Source of the DNA: Heterocephalus glaber
Taxonomy: Eukaryota; Chordata; Mammalia; Rodentia; Bathyergidae
DNA length: 64,000 nt
Assembly: GCF_000247695.1 (NCBI RefSeq)
Contig: NW_004624778.1
Coordinates: 8,629,695-8,693,694 of the forward strand
Direction of reading: 5' to 3'
Shown: positions 1-11,950 of the stretch, in pieces
Layout: each line of letters starts with the position of its first letter
How positions within the stretch are numbered: the first letter of the stretch is position 1
Made by a program: the position numbers and the translations under genes
The notes under the pieces: generated by a model
The model's database searches: none
Seen by the model: the letters and a program-made list of their open reading frames with translations, nothing else
What the model was told of the DNA's origin: nothing

Positions 1-92
1 TTTTTTTTTTTTTTTTGTGGTACCAGGGATTGAACTCAGGTCCTTGTGCTTGCAAAGCAGGCGGCAGAACCACTGAGCTAAATCCCTGGCCC
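1..92 (-). mobile_element. ID-like tRNA-derived SINE, edge of window
   Basis: A T16 run (the A-tail of a reverse-strand copy) leads into a tRNA-like body. Read on the minus strand it starts GGGCCAGGGATTTAGCTCAG, which contains a Pol III A-box-like motif, and it includes a B-box-like GAGTTCAATCCC. The body matches the copies at 21237 and 29249, including the unusual GCC...CCTGCTTTGCAAGC stretch. The 5' flank lies outside the window, so no target-site duplication can be seen. It is a retroposon, not a functional tRNA. Confidence 0.85.
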
Positions 93-199
93 AAAAAAGT
101 TTTTAATTGGTTGCATGTGTTGGTTTCTATAGCACATGTATCCTTATCATGAACAATTTTAAGCTACCAATAGCTTTAACAACCTGTTCTCAAAGTCAG

Positions 200-545
200 A
201 ACTGATGTGAACCGACTCCCACATCACACTTGTCCAACTTCAACCATTAATAACATTTTGCCAACCTTATTTCATCTATATTCACATTTTATTGTAGTTT
301 TTGATTTTATTTTTGCAGATGATATTTTCAAACAAGTCCCAGTCATCATGTTATTTTACTCATAAATACTCCAATAAAATTGTTTAAGCAATAAAGGCTT
401 AAAAAAATCACAACAAGCCATTATCAGATTTATGAAAGTTAACAGTAATTCCTTAATATTTTCTAACACCCAATCCGTATTCAGATTTTTCTGGTCACTT
501 CAACATGCCATTTTACAGTTGATTTGTTTGAAACAGGATGCAGAG
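200..545. mobile_element. Old L1M/L1ME-type 3'-end remnant
   Basis: The block around 'aacattttgccaaccttatt' through 'tttacagttgatttgtttga' has the order of phrases I know from widespread mammalian L1ME-type 3' regions. A related fragment starts near 30240. The copy is heavily diverged and has no open frame. Family assignment is from memory and orientation was not resolved. Confidence 0.55.
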
Positions 546-1499
546 TTTGGATGTTTGGCATTTATCTGAAAACAGTGAGATTCACTGAAAGTCTGAGGGC
601 AGGCAGAAATGAGAACTGTGATTTAAGAACACTGCTCTATTGGTACAAGGTGTGATGAAGTGAAGAGAGGACTAGCAAGCAGCCTGCACCATGAGCCCAT
701 GTGAGAGGTCATGGGAATGAAGCTGGGCTGGGATCGGTGGAGAAGTTACTGAGGCGAGGAATTTAATAGTTCCAAGGCAACATCAGTGGGTCCAGCAGCT
801 GCTTGGCTGGCTGGAAAAATGGGAGTATAATTAACCGAAATGAGGTATCAGAAGAAAAGCAATGTTCTTTCCTGAGTTAAGAATGATTATCCTCCTTGAG
901 TGAACCTTTATTTTCTTGGACCCCAAAATATCTCCTCTATAGCAAGTACTGGACTCCATGAATCCTAACTCAGAAATTTTTATTGCAAAACTCCCAGAAA
1001 GTTTGTGAGGGGAAGCTATTTTTCTGCAAGTATGAGTGTGAGGTTTCTGAGCAGAATGAAACCCTATTTGTGACCATCATGACAAGAGAAAGGATATCAT
1101 GAAGCAAAGCAGGTGTCACAGCAGTAGCTGATGCCCTGATGGTTGTGTTTTGTGATTTTATTTGCTCCAGATGAGTATTTTTACACTGAGAAATAGATCC
1201 AATGGGAACAGCGCAGTCTTTTGAAACTCTTCTTTCAACCTTGAAATCCCTAAGTTTCTGGATTGCTCATTCTTCTAAGGTTGATCATAGTTTTTAGAAC
1301 AGAATCACCATTATCTGACTTGACTCTAAGTGGACTTGAGCTGTCTACAAGTTCAGTATCAACAGTTATAAAGTTTAAAATGGTAGCTCTGGGGTTTTCA
1401 AAGTGTCCAGTCCCTGCTAGACTCAGATGAAGTGGGATTGAGGACATGTTCACACTGCCTTTGCTTGAATATGTGTATGCCAAGGACTTCTTGCAGGTG
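546..1499. other. Unassigned non-coding DNA
   Basis: I recognise no repeat, gene or RNA here. The only open frame is 77 codons on the minus strand, with no recognisable domain. Short A/T-rich stretches alternate with ordinary sequence. Confidence 0.6.
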
Positions 1500-1700
1500 T
1501 ACTAAGCGATACATGTATTACCTCGTTGAATCCTTATATTGCCTTTGTGAATCAGTAATTATATGTATCCCCATTTTATGAGTAAGCACATGGAGGCACA
1601 GAGAAGCTAAAGTCCAAACCCCAGAAGTGGCAGAAGTGAGATTTAAACACAAGACCCTGACTCCAACATCTGTGTTCTTAATGTATGCTATGGCACCTCG
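1500..1700 (-). mobile_element. MIR SINE remnant
   Basis: The plus strand reads 'ccattttatgagtaagcaca...gaggcacagagaagctaaag...agatttaaacacaagaccctg'. This is the usual antisense MIR order: A-rich core, gaggcacagagag, then a degraded 'gatttgaacccagg'. The copy is old and diverged. Confidence 0.7.
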
Positions 1701-3272
1701 AATTAGACATCATTTCCATCATTAAGATCATTCAAATTTATTCTGGCCATTGCTAATACAAACAGCTCCATCTTCATTTTTTGTGTGTCATATTGAGTTT
1801 TCTCTGTCTTTGCCAGATTCTAAAAAAAAGCAATTTCTAGATATCAGAGCAATAGAGACACTTTCTGCAAAGCGTTTTGAACCTTCTCATTTTGGCAAAG
1901 AATTTCTGTTGCTCCCATTCTCTTTTTCCCTCCAGACTTCCAAAGAGAGAGTCATGGTGGTTGCCCATCCACAGAGGAAGATAGGTGGTCAAGGCAGAGG
2001 CAAGTGGGGCAAGCACACAGCTAGGAGGAAACAGGTTGGCTTGTTTTGCATTCCACACAACATTTACTTTGTTCTTTGGGGAAAAATTGCTCCAAAGCCT
2101 TGTAATGTACAAAGAAGTCCTACCACTGGTGCTTCCTTGCTCTTCCTGCCACCATTACTTCTCCTATTTTAAAACTGAAAAGATACCTTGGGTGCAGACC
2201 AGAATTATCAGGGTACTTGTAAACTCCACAGGAGTCCAGGCCTAATCCCAGGAGTTTGGCTCCATTTGCTGAGCCAAGTCTAGAGAGTGGTATTTTCAGA
2301 AGCTCCCCAGGGTCAGTCAAGCTCCTCACTTTCTAGAAAAACACTACAGCAGAAAGCAAATCCAAAGGAGAAGGGGAGATGGGTTTACCATTCAAATGGT
2401 GATTCCTATGCCAGGAGTTTGTCATGGCTTTCTTTGTTCCCTGGAGCCCACTCTTCACAGCAACCCTTTTATCTGTTGTCTTCTGCTCGCACTTCTCAAG
2501 TGGAGAAAATATGGCTAAGCGTGGATTCTGCAATGCCCATGTCTGTGTTCATCCTTGCCATTTCCTTCTAACAATTGGGATTTGCCCAAGATTGCAAACT
2601 AGCCAGCGATGGTGTTGGGTTTATGGTATTCTCTTCTTGCCATCTCTACACTCTTTCTGAACCCTAAAGATATCCAAAAAGTTCAAGCTTTATGACACTG
2701 GAGTGCGTCTAAGTGTCTGATACAACTCATCTCCTGACTTCTGGAGTGTTTAGAGCCTGGGTGTCCTCCCGTTGGCTGAGGCATGCCTGAGGCCTATGAG
2801 TTTTGATTTGGCTGACTATGTGCGGCAGGTTCGGGAGGGTGAAGCCAGCATAGCACTGGGCCCTCTCCTACAGAATTGTCCGTGCTCTCCTACACCGACT
2901 ACGCCAGGGCACTGCACAGTGGAGTCATGAAAAATGTTGCTAGAAATCAGATAATAATGTTACAAGTTTACAGTCTTCTGAGGCCACATTATTAGGTGCC
3001 CAGGGCCGTAGGTTAGACATGCCTGTTCCAGAGCCAGATCTATCCCAGTAGTTCTACCTCAGGTTGTTCCTTAGTAAACACAAGCCTGTACTCTAAATGC
3101 CTTTGACCTGAGCCTGGGCTGTGGACCAGGGTGACCTGTCAAGTATCTGCCATTGGTGTGCCATGAGATACCTCTGGTATCCAGAAGAAAGACTTGAGAA
3201 ACTTTAATGACAATTTGATGTTGCCATGATATTTGGGCATGAGATAGTTTTTCTACTGATTTAGCTTTCTTG
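1701..3272. other. Unassigned non-coding DNA
   Basis: Several overlapping open frames of 66-140 codons occur on both strands between 1750 and 2660. They overlap each other, have no recognisable domain and no sensible promoter or splice context, so I treat them as chance. No repeat was identified. Confidence 0.55.
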
Positions 3273-3366
3273 CATTTTACTAAAGGATCCATACAAAAAT
3301 GTGGGTTGGAAAAAAATACCATTTTACCAAAGGATCCATACAAAAATATGAGTTGGAAAAAAATCT
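3273..3366. repeat. Two-copy tandem duplication, 47-bp unit
   Basis: Units 3273-3319 and 3320-3366 align end to end with about five mismatches. Each carries the shared core AAAGGATCCATACAAAAAT followed by GTTGGAAAAAAA. The head-to-tail arrangement with no spacer indicates a local duplication. Confidence 0.9.
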
Positions 3367-4189
3367 TCAACAAAGATTATTCGATAAGCTCTGTTCTGAT
3401 TATCTAGTGCCAGCCTGTCCTAGTTTTAATAAAAGGATAGGGTTTGAATGAACTCTGTCTTTTTCTTCTGTGAGGCTAAATGTGAATATCTGTATACATT
3501 ATAAATAGTAGTCCCCTCTTAAAAATATTAGTTCCACCTATAAAAGTGTCATTTTTAGGATACCAGCACAAAACATGGATTGCTTCCTATAATTCCTTAG
3601 GCAACCTATTTAATTCTTTCTTTTACTAGACATAAACATCTGTGATAACAGAGCATTCTTAACAAAATGTTTACTCAACTGCACACACACAAACATACAC
3701 ATTGCACTAAAGCCCAAACTAACACTATAACTTTTCTTATGTGAAACCAACAGCTTTGTACTATAAGTATACACTTTGTACACTATCTGCCTTGACAGTG
3801 TTTTTTAGTAGATTTTTTTTTTTTAAGCCAGCGTTGGCATTTGGTCTGGAGAGAGAAGCTCACCAGGTGTTTCCCAGAGAGTCTGGCATTTCAGTGGAAT
3901 ATTCTGAAATATTAATAAGTTCTCCTGGGGTTCTAATTCTCTTTGGACTTCAGTATTTTGTTTCTTATTCCCAAGATGTTCTGACCATCTGAGGACCAAA
4001 TGCAGGTGAGCCCGACTTAAAATAAGCTGAATGTGTGGAAGTTTACACCCAGGAAAACTGATAAATGGCAGGCAGTATTAGGGGCGGATATTCATATGCA
4101 GAGATATTTTTCTACTTTATCAAAGGAATTGATATAGGGTATCTCTGCTATTATATTAAAATATGATGTAGACTTTCACAAGCTGATTT
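3367..4189. other. Unassigned non-coding DNA
   Basis: AT-rich sequence with an 83-codon chance open frame (3741-3992) that crosses a T-run near 3816. No recognisable repeat or gene. Confidence 0.5.
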
Positions 4190-5335
4190 ATTTTTTCCCT
4201 GTTCAATTCATTTTATTTTTTCTATTAATTAATGAATTTTATTTTATTTTTCCCATTCCCCCCCTCAAGCTCCCTCCTCTTCCTATGTACAAAAGCTTTG
4301 TTTCCATTTTTTCCTTCTATTTTCACTTTTTTTGTTGTCTCTTTCTTCCTTTCTCTTTCCCTCCTCCCTTGTTCCCCTTCCCTTTTTAACACTTTCTTCC
4401 CATTTCTCATCATCCATTATACATCTCAGTCCTTATTTCCACATTCAGTTTCTCACACCAGAGAAACAATGTGGTATTTAAACATGTGTGTCTTATTTAT
4501 TTCACTTAAGAGTATGGTCTCAAGGTGCATCCATTTAGCTGTAAAAGTCTGAAGCTCATCCTTCTTTATGGCAGACTAGTACTCCATTGTATTAAAAAAC
4601 CACATCTTCTTTATCCACTCATCAGTTGATGTTTCCAAGATTTAGCTATTGCAAACTGTGCTGCTATAAACACGGGTGCACATATATTTCTGTGGTATGT
4701 TTCTTTTCATTCTTTTGGGAAGATAGCTAGCAGGGGAATAGCTGGGTCAAATGGAATCTCTAATCCTAGTTTTTTTGAAGTATCTCCATACTGATTCCAC
4801 AGTGGTTGCACCAGTCTACACTCCCCCAACAATGGAGAAGGGTTCCTTTTTCCCCACAGCTCTTTCAGCATTTGTTATTGGTTGAGTTTTTGATTAACAG
4901 CCATTCTTTCTGGGGTAAGATGGAATCTCAGCATTGTTTTAATTTGCAACTCTCAAATGACCAGTGATGTTGAACATTCCTTCTTATGTTTATTTGCTGT
5001 TTCTAATTCTTTATCTGAGAAGTTTCTATTCATTTCAGATGCCCATTTTTACATTGGGTCTTCAAATTTGGGAGGGCTGATTTTTTTGAGTTCTTTATAG
5101 ATTCTAGATAATAGTCCTTTATCTGAATAGCAGTTAAAATTTTTTTCCCACTCTGTGGATTGTCTATTCACTCTGCTGGTGATTTCTCTTGCAGTGCAAA
5201 AGCTTTTTAATAAGATAAGGTACCAATTGTTGATTCTTTGTAGTATTTCCCATGCAATCTGGGTTTTGTTCATGAAGTCTTTGCCTATTCCTATGTTCTC
5301 AAGTGCTCTACCTATTCTCTGTTCCAGCAGATTTA
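4190..5335 (-). mobile_element. L1 LINE, 5'-truncated, reverse orientation
   Basis: The 3' end faces left: a T/A-rich edge and polypyrimidine-rich 3'UTR (about 4200-4420) give way to ORF2-derived sequence. Minus-strand frame 5049-5273 contains RVNRQSTEWEKNF and DKGLLSRIYKELKK, which match the conserved L1 ORF2 C-terminal region. Stops and indels break the frame toward the 3' end. It lacks the 'ttattggtacattttaggt' segment present in the L1 at 16.8 kb, so it is a different subfamily or carries a deletion. Confidence 0.9.
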
Positions 5336-5895
5336 GTTAAACTCAACTTTTCATAATAGAAAGGAGGTGAGGGCAACAAGTGAGAATTCCCTTTGAACAA
5401 CAGTCTCTTCTCTTTCAAATATAGCTTTCTCTTTTACAAAACAAAAACACAAAACCTTAGCAACAATGACTTGGGATTAGATGATTTCTATGATCCCTTG
5501 AGATGCCAAAGGTTTAATTGTTCTCTAACTCCTTCCACTGTCTGTGTTTCTAAGATTTTTTATATTCTTGTTTTTCTCTTCAATCCTTTTGCTAAAGGGG
5601 CCTACATATGAGCTTAAGAACTCTCTTGTAGTTCTGCTCACTTGCTGCCTGGCATCTTTGAGGTTTTGTATTGTATCTCAAATATTGGTGTGTATTAGTA
5701 GCTTGAGTCACGGATTTTCCTAGGTCTGAAATTTTAGTATGATGCACAACTTTACTCTGTGAGTTGTTTGGTATAGGAAGGATTGTCATGGAGTCAATGT
5801 AGACTCACCATTAGGCCTTGAGAGATATCTTCATAATCCTTTATCAAGAGAGTCCCACACCTGCCTCATGAAGAGGAAAGCAGTTTCTCCAGCAA
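5336..5895. other. Unassigned non-coding DNA
   Basis: Follows the 5' truncation point of the neighbouring L1. Only chance open frames of 65-72 codons are present and no repeat was recognised. Confidence 0.5.
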
Positions 5896-6399
5896 ATGAA
5901 CAGTTTCACTTTTGAGGTTTTGTTCAACACTACTGTCTGCCTCACACTTCAACTCTCATCTCCCCACCTACTTACCCATCCTCTGTCCTCTATAGTGTAT
6001 CAAACAAAAGGACCCACTGAGAGGTGTCAGAAGACAGTCAGAAGAGAGGGGCCTCATAGCAGAATAGTTTTCAGACCTCAAGTGGCTTCTTCTAGCCATC
6101 CGATGGTTTTTGGAGGTTGGGTTCATTCTTCAAACAGCCTCCACTTAGCATTTTTCTGGTATTTCTTTTATAATGGCCATCTTCTTACCCAGCTGTCTCC
6201 AGTTCTGCACATGGTTTTTCATCTGTCTTTCCCTCTTTGCAAACAATGTGCGCCAGAGCTTCTGGCAGCACCCATGTGTCAGCAGGGGACCCAGACCAAT
6301 GGCTCAAGGGCCAGAAGAACTTGGAATGATGTTGTTGTAATGTTCACTACCATAAACAGTAAAAATTTGATGCCTGTTTAGTAACAAAGGATAAATAAA
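5896..6399 (+). other. Longest open frame in the window (161 codons), no homology recognised
   Basis: An ATG at 5896 opens 161 codons ending at a stop at 6379-6381. An AATAAA hexamer follows at 6394-6399, about 12 bases after the stop. The translation has no domain I recognise, no signal peptide and several hydrophobic patches near the middle. In about 64 kb read in six frames an open frame of this size can arise by chance, so I do not call it a gene. It could be a lineage-specific transcript or simply noise. Confidence 0.15.
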
Positions 6400-6484
6400 T
6401 CTCTCCTACCTTGCTGTTCCAATATGGAGCACATTTGAGAACATTTCCCATTGTTTGATAATTTAGTAGTTAAAAAGACTGATT

Positions 6485-6670
6485 CTGACCCAAGACTGAT
6501 AAGTCTGAATCACAGGTCTGTCATATCCTAGCTGTGTGATCTCCACAAGTTATTTAATTTTGCATGGCTCAGAGTCCTCTTTAGTAGAAGAAGGATACCA
6601 ACCTCATGGATTTTTAGGAGAAGTAAATAGGCCTGAAGAACAATGTCTGGCATCTAGTAAGTACTCCACA
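6485..6670 (+). mobile_element. MIR SINE remnant
   Basis: Contains 'cctagctgtgtgatctccac' followed by 'aagttatttaattttgcatg', then 'ctggcatctagtaagtactc'. This is the MIR sense order: core, tgtgtgacctt...caagttacttaa, and 3' end. Confidence 0.75.
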
Positions 6671-8339
6671 AATGTGCACTGTACCTTTTGTTACTCTTAT
6701 AAGGTGCATAATGGAAATTGATTGAACACTGCTAAAGTCAGAGTTACAGTACAAATTGCAGTTTCCAAAGACACTATGACTAGAGTTTTATATTACCAAA
6801 GGAAAAACAAAAGCCATATACTTTTTTGTTCTTTTGTATTAGTATGTATTTGTGACACATAATAATCATATTCATCTTGGGGAACTCATCTTGGGTAATA
6901 GATAGCATCTGATTTATTTTTTCTTCCTCCTCCCTAATCCACTTTCCCATCTCCCCCCATACTAAAAATAAAAAATCTAGATCCATCTTCTTCTTTCACT
7001 AATCAGTTCATGGCACTAGACTTTAAAGAGAGCAATGGCAGGTGCAATGGGCCTGCAAGAATGACCTCAGGAGAGCGTGGAATAGTTTAGAGTCTGGCAG
7101 AAGTGGATCGAAGGGTAGGTAGGACAGGAAGAAGATACCCATAAGCACCTTTGCTGACTTTATTCCTTGTTTCTCTCAACATCTACAGGACTTTTGAAAT
7201 TCACATGTTGTCTTTTACTCTTGGAGAATAAGTGACTATAGAGGTATTAAAAGAGCTGTAAAGTGTTAAAAAGGATTTTTAACAAAAGTATCAGGAGCAT
7301 TTTCAACCACTGGACTATTGCTTCATTTCAACAGTGATCTTCGGCATATTTCTGAATATCCACTTTGGTTCCTGCTCTGGGGAAGAAACATAGGCCCAGT
7401 GATTTATTGCCCGAGCCACTGGTGAGGCACTGGGCCACAGGACATTGGGATGGATGCTGGCCAGGGAGATCATGTTAGGGCATAGGGTCTTTTCAGTGTT
7501 TTATACAATGACTTTTCACACTGCTCAATTCTTTTCTCTATGAAAAGTAATACAAGGGGTGATCAGAGGAGCATGTAAGCTTGGGATTTAAAGAGCCATC
7601 TGAGAGCTGTGTAGAGGAGCCCAACTCTTGTTTCCAGCACACAGTCCGTCACCAGTGTGCTAGCAGGGCAAGTAGCTCGCTGATGGGAAAAAGAGAGATC
7701 TGGGCCCAGACACCAGCCTTATCTGTACTGTGAGAAAACTCAGCTGGCTAAATTTGGCTTTCCTGCCCCTGATGTGGGTAGGAACAGAAATATCAAACTG
7801 GGGAATGGAGGATGAACATTGTGTAAAAAAAGAATCTATGTGCTTCTAGCCAGAAAACAGTAGATACTCATTAATTATTTGATGAGCCCATTCTAGGGCT
7901 GTTTGTAAAGCAAAAGTCAAAACAGAATCCCCCAAATAAAAATTACACATGTATTAATTCACATATTTCTTTCATACCTTCTGGTCTTAGGGGTATATTG
8001 AAGATGTTATCTGTTACTTCTCTAATTTTTGAAACAAGTAACTTTCATCAGCACAACCAAATCTTTAAGGATTATTTGCCTTTCACTATGAGTTTAGATT
8101 TATGATATAGATTTGTATTTTTACCTTTGGACCTGGAACCCACAGAAGACAGCTTTGAATTAAATCAGTTGGATTGTCTTTCCTTGAGCTTGTTGCATTG
8201 CTGGCATCTTGGCTTCTTGAGAACAGTGGCCAAAGGTAGGGGTAGATAAGAATAGAGGGTACTGTAACAAGAAAAGTCTGAAATCTCAGCCTGCAGGCAT
8301 CTAGAGAGGGAGGTTTTCCTTCTTGATAAACTCCAGCAG
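6671..8339. other. Unassigned non-coding DNA
   Basis: No gene or clear repeat. The polypyrimidine stretch at 6918-6960 and phrases near 7010-7140 may be part of an old interspersed repeat, but I could not name it. Confidence 0.5.
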
Positions 8340-8900
8340 AAAAGAGCAATCAGCTAAATGAGAGCTGGACAAATTAAATGGCTGAGCATTATTTCAAAAG
8401 AAAGCTCGGGCAGCATCAGAAATTCCCCATCAGCTGTAATAACGCCAATTACTTTGCCAATTGCAGATTCCAACGTGATGTGTTTAGTGCAATCAGGCGT
8501 CGGACTCTTGCAGGGGCCTGGTGGGTTTTGTTTACTGTGAATGTGCATTTGTAGAGAATCTTTTGCACCCAAAGGCTTAGCACTCCAAATGTCCTTCTCT
8601 CCGTCCAGATCATACACAGCTGAGGGAGATTATTTTGGAGATGGAGGCAGGGACAGGCTGGACCCAGTGCTTCCTCTCAGAGAATGCCTCGGATTTAAAA
8701 ATAAAGAGCACAGCTGGGTTTGGTAATTCTTAGCGAATGTGGCAATTTCCAGAAAACCTCTCTGTAGATTAACCAGCCAGTTAATAAATATATATTTCTG
8801 ATTATGAGCAAGGCTGCTTGGCATGCTGGAGTATTGGACAGATCACCATTAAGCAGCAATAACAAATAGGAACCTCTGGGAAGAGAGAATGCGCCAAGAG
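8340..8900. other. Candidate conserved non-coding element
   Basis: No repeat signature is visible. The block keeps about nine CpG dinucleotides (for example near 8406, 8451, 8474 and 8498), while the surrounding DNA is CpG-poor. It is dense in AT-core motifs such as CAATTA, AATTAAAT and TTAATAAATAT. Overlapping open frames on both strands are short and unrecognisable. CpG retention plus homeodomain-like motifs suggests constraint, for example an enhancer, but this is inference from composition only. Confidence 0.3.
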
Positions 8901-9722
8901 TTCATTAAGCCTTAAATACTGACAAGTGGGGGTATAGGGCTTTCCTTGTCTCCCTTTGAGAATCATTTGGTGGAATGTCAAATATACAGATCATTTCAAA
9001 TATGAGAAGGGATCATAAGAGAAGGGATGCACCCCACCCCCAGCATTTTAGCAGGGAAAATAAAATGTAGAGAGTGTGCAGGTATGTTCATTTTCTGTTT
9101 ACATTTGGCTCCGTAGAAATAATGGGTGTGTGGCTCCAGCTACTCTGAGAGTGAGCTGTGATTCTCCATTTACACTCCCAATTGAGGAAGGTGCTAATCA
9201 CGGGCATTTACTCAGTGGCTCAGCCTGACTGTCAGCTCTAGTGGAAGCCGTATCCATGCTACTGGGGGTGTGAATGAAGAGCTAAAAGCTGATTTGATTC
9301 CACTTGTGCTCAGCTGTGATCTGAGGCCAGAGCCTGGAGAATGGGAAGCTCTACCCTCTGCTTAGTGAAGACACTTTTGTGTCTTACTGCTTTTTTTCCG
9401 CTTGCCTCTTCCTCCTTCATGCCTACAATAAAGACTGCTGCACCTGCTGAAGAAAGAGTCTCCCAATTCAAAGGCAGCTAGCTACCTGTGCCTCCAAGTC
9501 ATGGACTCTGGGATTCCCCAAGCCCTCCCTCTCTTAGCCTCTCAGCTGCCACTGGAGGACTCCCTGCCCAGAAGCTCAGAATGGGGGCAGTCTGATTTTA
9601 GATTAGATAGGAAGGCTGATGGGAGTTCAGGCAGCACCAGAGAAGAGGTCATAGGATATCAGGTTATCATGCCAGGGCTCTTGCTATGGGCTTCAGTAGC
9701 CTTGCTCCCGGTTCATTCCAGG

Positions 9723-9725
<3 letters not shown>
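8901..9725. other. Unassigned non-coding DNA
   Basis: Repeat-free by eye. The 9110-9260 part (CCAATTGAGG and GCTAATCACGGGCATT words) resembles the preceding candidate conserved block and may extend it. An open frame starting at 9501 runs into the dinucleotide repeat and is not credible as a gene. Confidence 0.45.
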
Positions 9726-9768
<43 letters not shown>

Positions 9769-9780
9769 CACGCGCGCGCA
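9726..9780. repeat. (GT)n-(GC)n alternating purine-pyrimidine tract
   Basis: About 18 GT units (9726-9762) run directly into CGCGCGCACGCGCGCGCA (9763-9780). The whole tract alternates purine and pyrimidine, the classic composition for left-handed Z-DNA, with the GC end being the most prone part. Confidence 0.97.
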
Positions 9781-10634
9781 AATGCATATGGATGTGTGCA
9801 TGCATGTTTGCCCTAAAAGAAGTACTTCAGCTAGTGCATCAGTTTGACACTAGCCTTTCTGCAACCAGCAGCTGTTCAGATAATGTTCCTGCCTCTCAGA
9901 TAAGAGGCAGAGCTTGTCTCCTGCACATCTCTGGGGATAGGAAAGGCCCTCAGAAACCATGAGATAACATATGAAGCAGTAAATGCAGGGAAGGGCATCA
10001 GATCATGCCACATTTGCACAGCATCAGTGACCACAGCCAATGGCAGAGAGGGAGCAGGTACATCCAGCTGCTTCATCAACATGAATTGGAAAACATACAA
10101 TGGTGTCTTGGTCTGTGGGGAGACTCATGTGTTCACCCATGAGCCCCAGAGGACAGCTCTGACTTGGTGGCATAGCCTTCACTGTGAGTGGGATGTTCCA
10201 GGTGCAGCTCATCAAATGCAGCCCCAGTGAGGTGTGATCATGTCTGCCCTCTGGAGACCTGGCAAGGTTAGAGGCACCGAAGTAGCTCAGCCACTGTGAA
10301 AATAAAATATGCTCTTGCAACATTATTCTTTCTCCATCTTTTACTATAATGTCTTTAAACTAAATATATACCTTGAAGAAGCTTGTGCCAATCTTTGTGA
10401 TTCCACTTTCCATGAATGTGTGTCAGTCTGGAACAGCTAATTTGGCTGTGAATTAACATATTCAGTCATTCCCAGTAGGTACATGGGACTCCCTACCAAG
10501 ACTTACAGCCACAGAGACTTTGTAAAAAGCCATTTTATTCCTTGCACTCATGGACAAATGACAGTCATGCTAAACTCTTATACAAGATATTAAGTGACAA
10601 AAACAATATTTATTTAATAATTTCAAAAGTAACC
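9781..10634. other. Unassigned non-coding DNA
   Basis: Chance open frames of 67-99 codons lie on both strands at 9876-10323. No recognised domain or repeat. Confidence 0.5.
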
Positions 10635-10800
10635 TAGTAGTTGATGAGTACCAAAAAAATAGGCAGGGATAATTAACTCCATTTTAAGAAGAAAGAAAAG
10701 AAACTGAGGCAGATCAATAGATTTTTCTCCAAATTGTCAGCTCATACGTGGTGAAGTGATAGAACAGAGATTCAAACAATGGCTTCAGACTCTTAGACCC
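10635..10800 (-). mobile_element. MIR SINE remnant
   Basis: The plus strand reads 'aactccattttaagaagaaa', 'agaaactgaggcagatcaat', then 'gtggtgaagtgatagaacag' and 'agattcaaacaatgg'. This is the antisense MIR order. Confidence 0.65.
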
Positions 10801-11084
10801 GTTTTTCCTCCTGCCCTTTGTTGTTTCAGACATCCAACAACAGGGCAAATAGTACTAGGTACCAGCGGCATCTCTATATATTTCTCTTTTCTGTATGCAG
10901 GAGATTTAGAATTGCTGCTAAACTAATTATCCCCCAAAGGAAAAGTAGAGTCAGTGGGAGTTATTTAAAAGGAGTGATTTCCAGTGTATTAGGGAGAATT
11001 TCCCAGCAACAGAATGCACTCACTCCCATGTGGCTAGTTAGCACCCAATCTCTGGATGCTTGTAGGAAAGGCAAGGTACAGGGT

Positions 11085-11235
11085 TAGCAACATCTGAGAC
11101 TGCAGCTCAGCTTCCACTTCTGGTACCTGTGTGACCCCGTCAAGTTGGACAACCTGCCTGAGGCTTGGTTTTCTCCAGTGAGAAATACTCACCTCACCTG
11201 GTAAGAGAAAGATTAAGTGTATATGTAAGGGTCCC
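11085..11235 (+). mobile_element. MIR SINE remnant
   Basis: 'cttctggtacctgtgtgacc', then 'gacaacctgcctgaggcttg' and 'gttttctccagtgagaaata' reproduce the MIR sense core and 3' part. Confidence 0.65.
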
Positions 11236-11769
11236 GCTCTCTGGCGGGAAGAGTGTACTCTCTCAGTAAACATGAATTTAAGTCCTCTCCAGCTCAGAAT
11301 TTCTCCAAGTCATTGTATGCTCTGTGTCTCACTTCCCCAACCCCCCTTCCAAGTCAACATTCTTTCCACAGGTGAGGAAAGCCAGCCCCGATGTGTCCTT
11401 TCAGTGACAGCATGGGAAGCTAAGAAACCACAATCCCCACTCCTAGTCCTGGACCAGAGCTTCAAAAATTCACTTTGGATTCAGATCCCAGAAGAAGGTC
11501 ATTAGAAAATGAGAACTGAACTCCCAAGCAACTCTGAGTAATTCACAAGTATGCCATCAGGGAGAAAGTTTTTATGTTTGCCAGAAGATGATACATGGAA
11601 AATGAGTCAGTGAAGATATTCTTGTCCAAATAAAACTTATAGTCCACTATGCTGGACCCTGCTGGCATCTTAAAAGGTTTTTCTAAACATAAATGACATG
11701 AGTAATCTGAGTCTCTCGGTACTTTATGAAATCAATGGCTAATATATACCTGTGGTATCTTAAATTTCT
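11236..11769. other. Unassigned non-coding DNA
   Basis: A 77-codon chance open frame at 11272-11505. No repeat or gene recognised. Confidence 0.5.
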
Positions 11770-11950
11770 GACTACTATAGTAATAGATGTTCACTGGAGG
11801 AAACATGCAAAATTAAAATTAAAGGAAAGAATTAAAAATCACCTGAAATGCTACTTAGGAATAACCACTGTTAACACTTTTTTGAAGTATAGACTATGAA
11901 TTCTATTTTATATGAACACACACACATTTAAATGAGACTTTGCCACTTTG
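11770..11950. mobile_element. Old L1M-type 3' fragment
   Basis: The phrases 'aattaaaaatcacctgaaat' and 'ggaataaccactgttaacac' match the 'aatcaccc...agataaccactgttaaca' motif of old L1M/L1ME 3' regions. The family call rests on memory of that motif. Confidence 0.5.

Noticed and set aside
5049..5273. Minus-strand 74-codon open frame with conserved-looking residues
   Set aside because: L1 ORF2 remnant inside the truncated LINE at 4190-5335.
9501..9962. 153-codon open frame
   Set aside because: Its central part is a Cys-Val run encoded by the GT microsatellite, and no domain is visible on either side.
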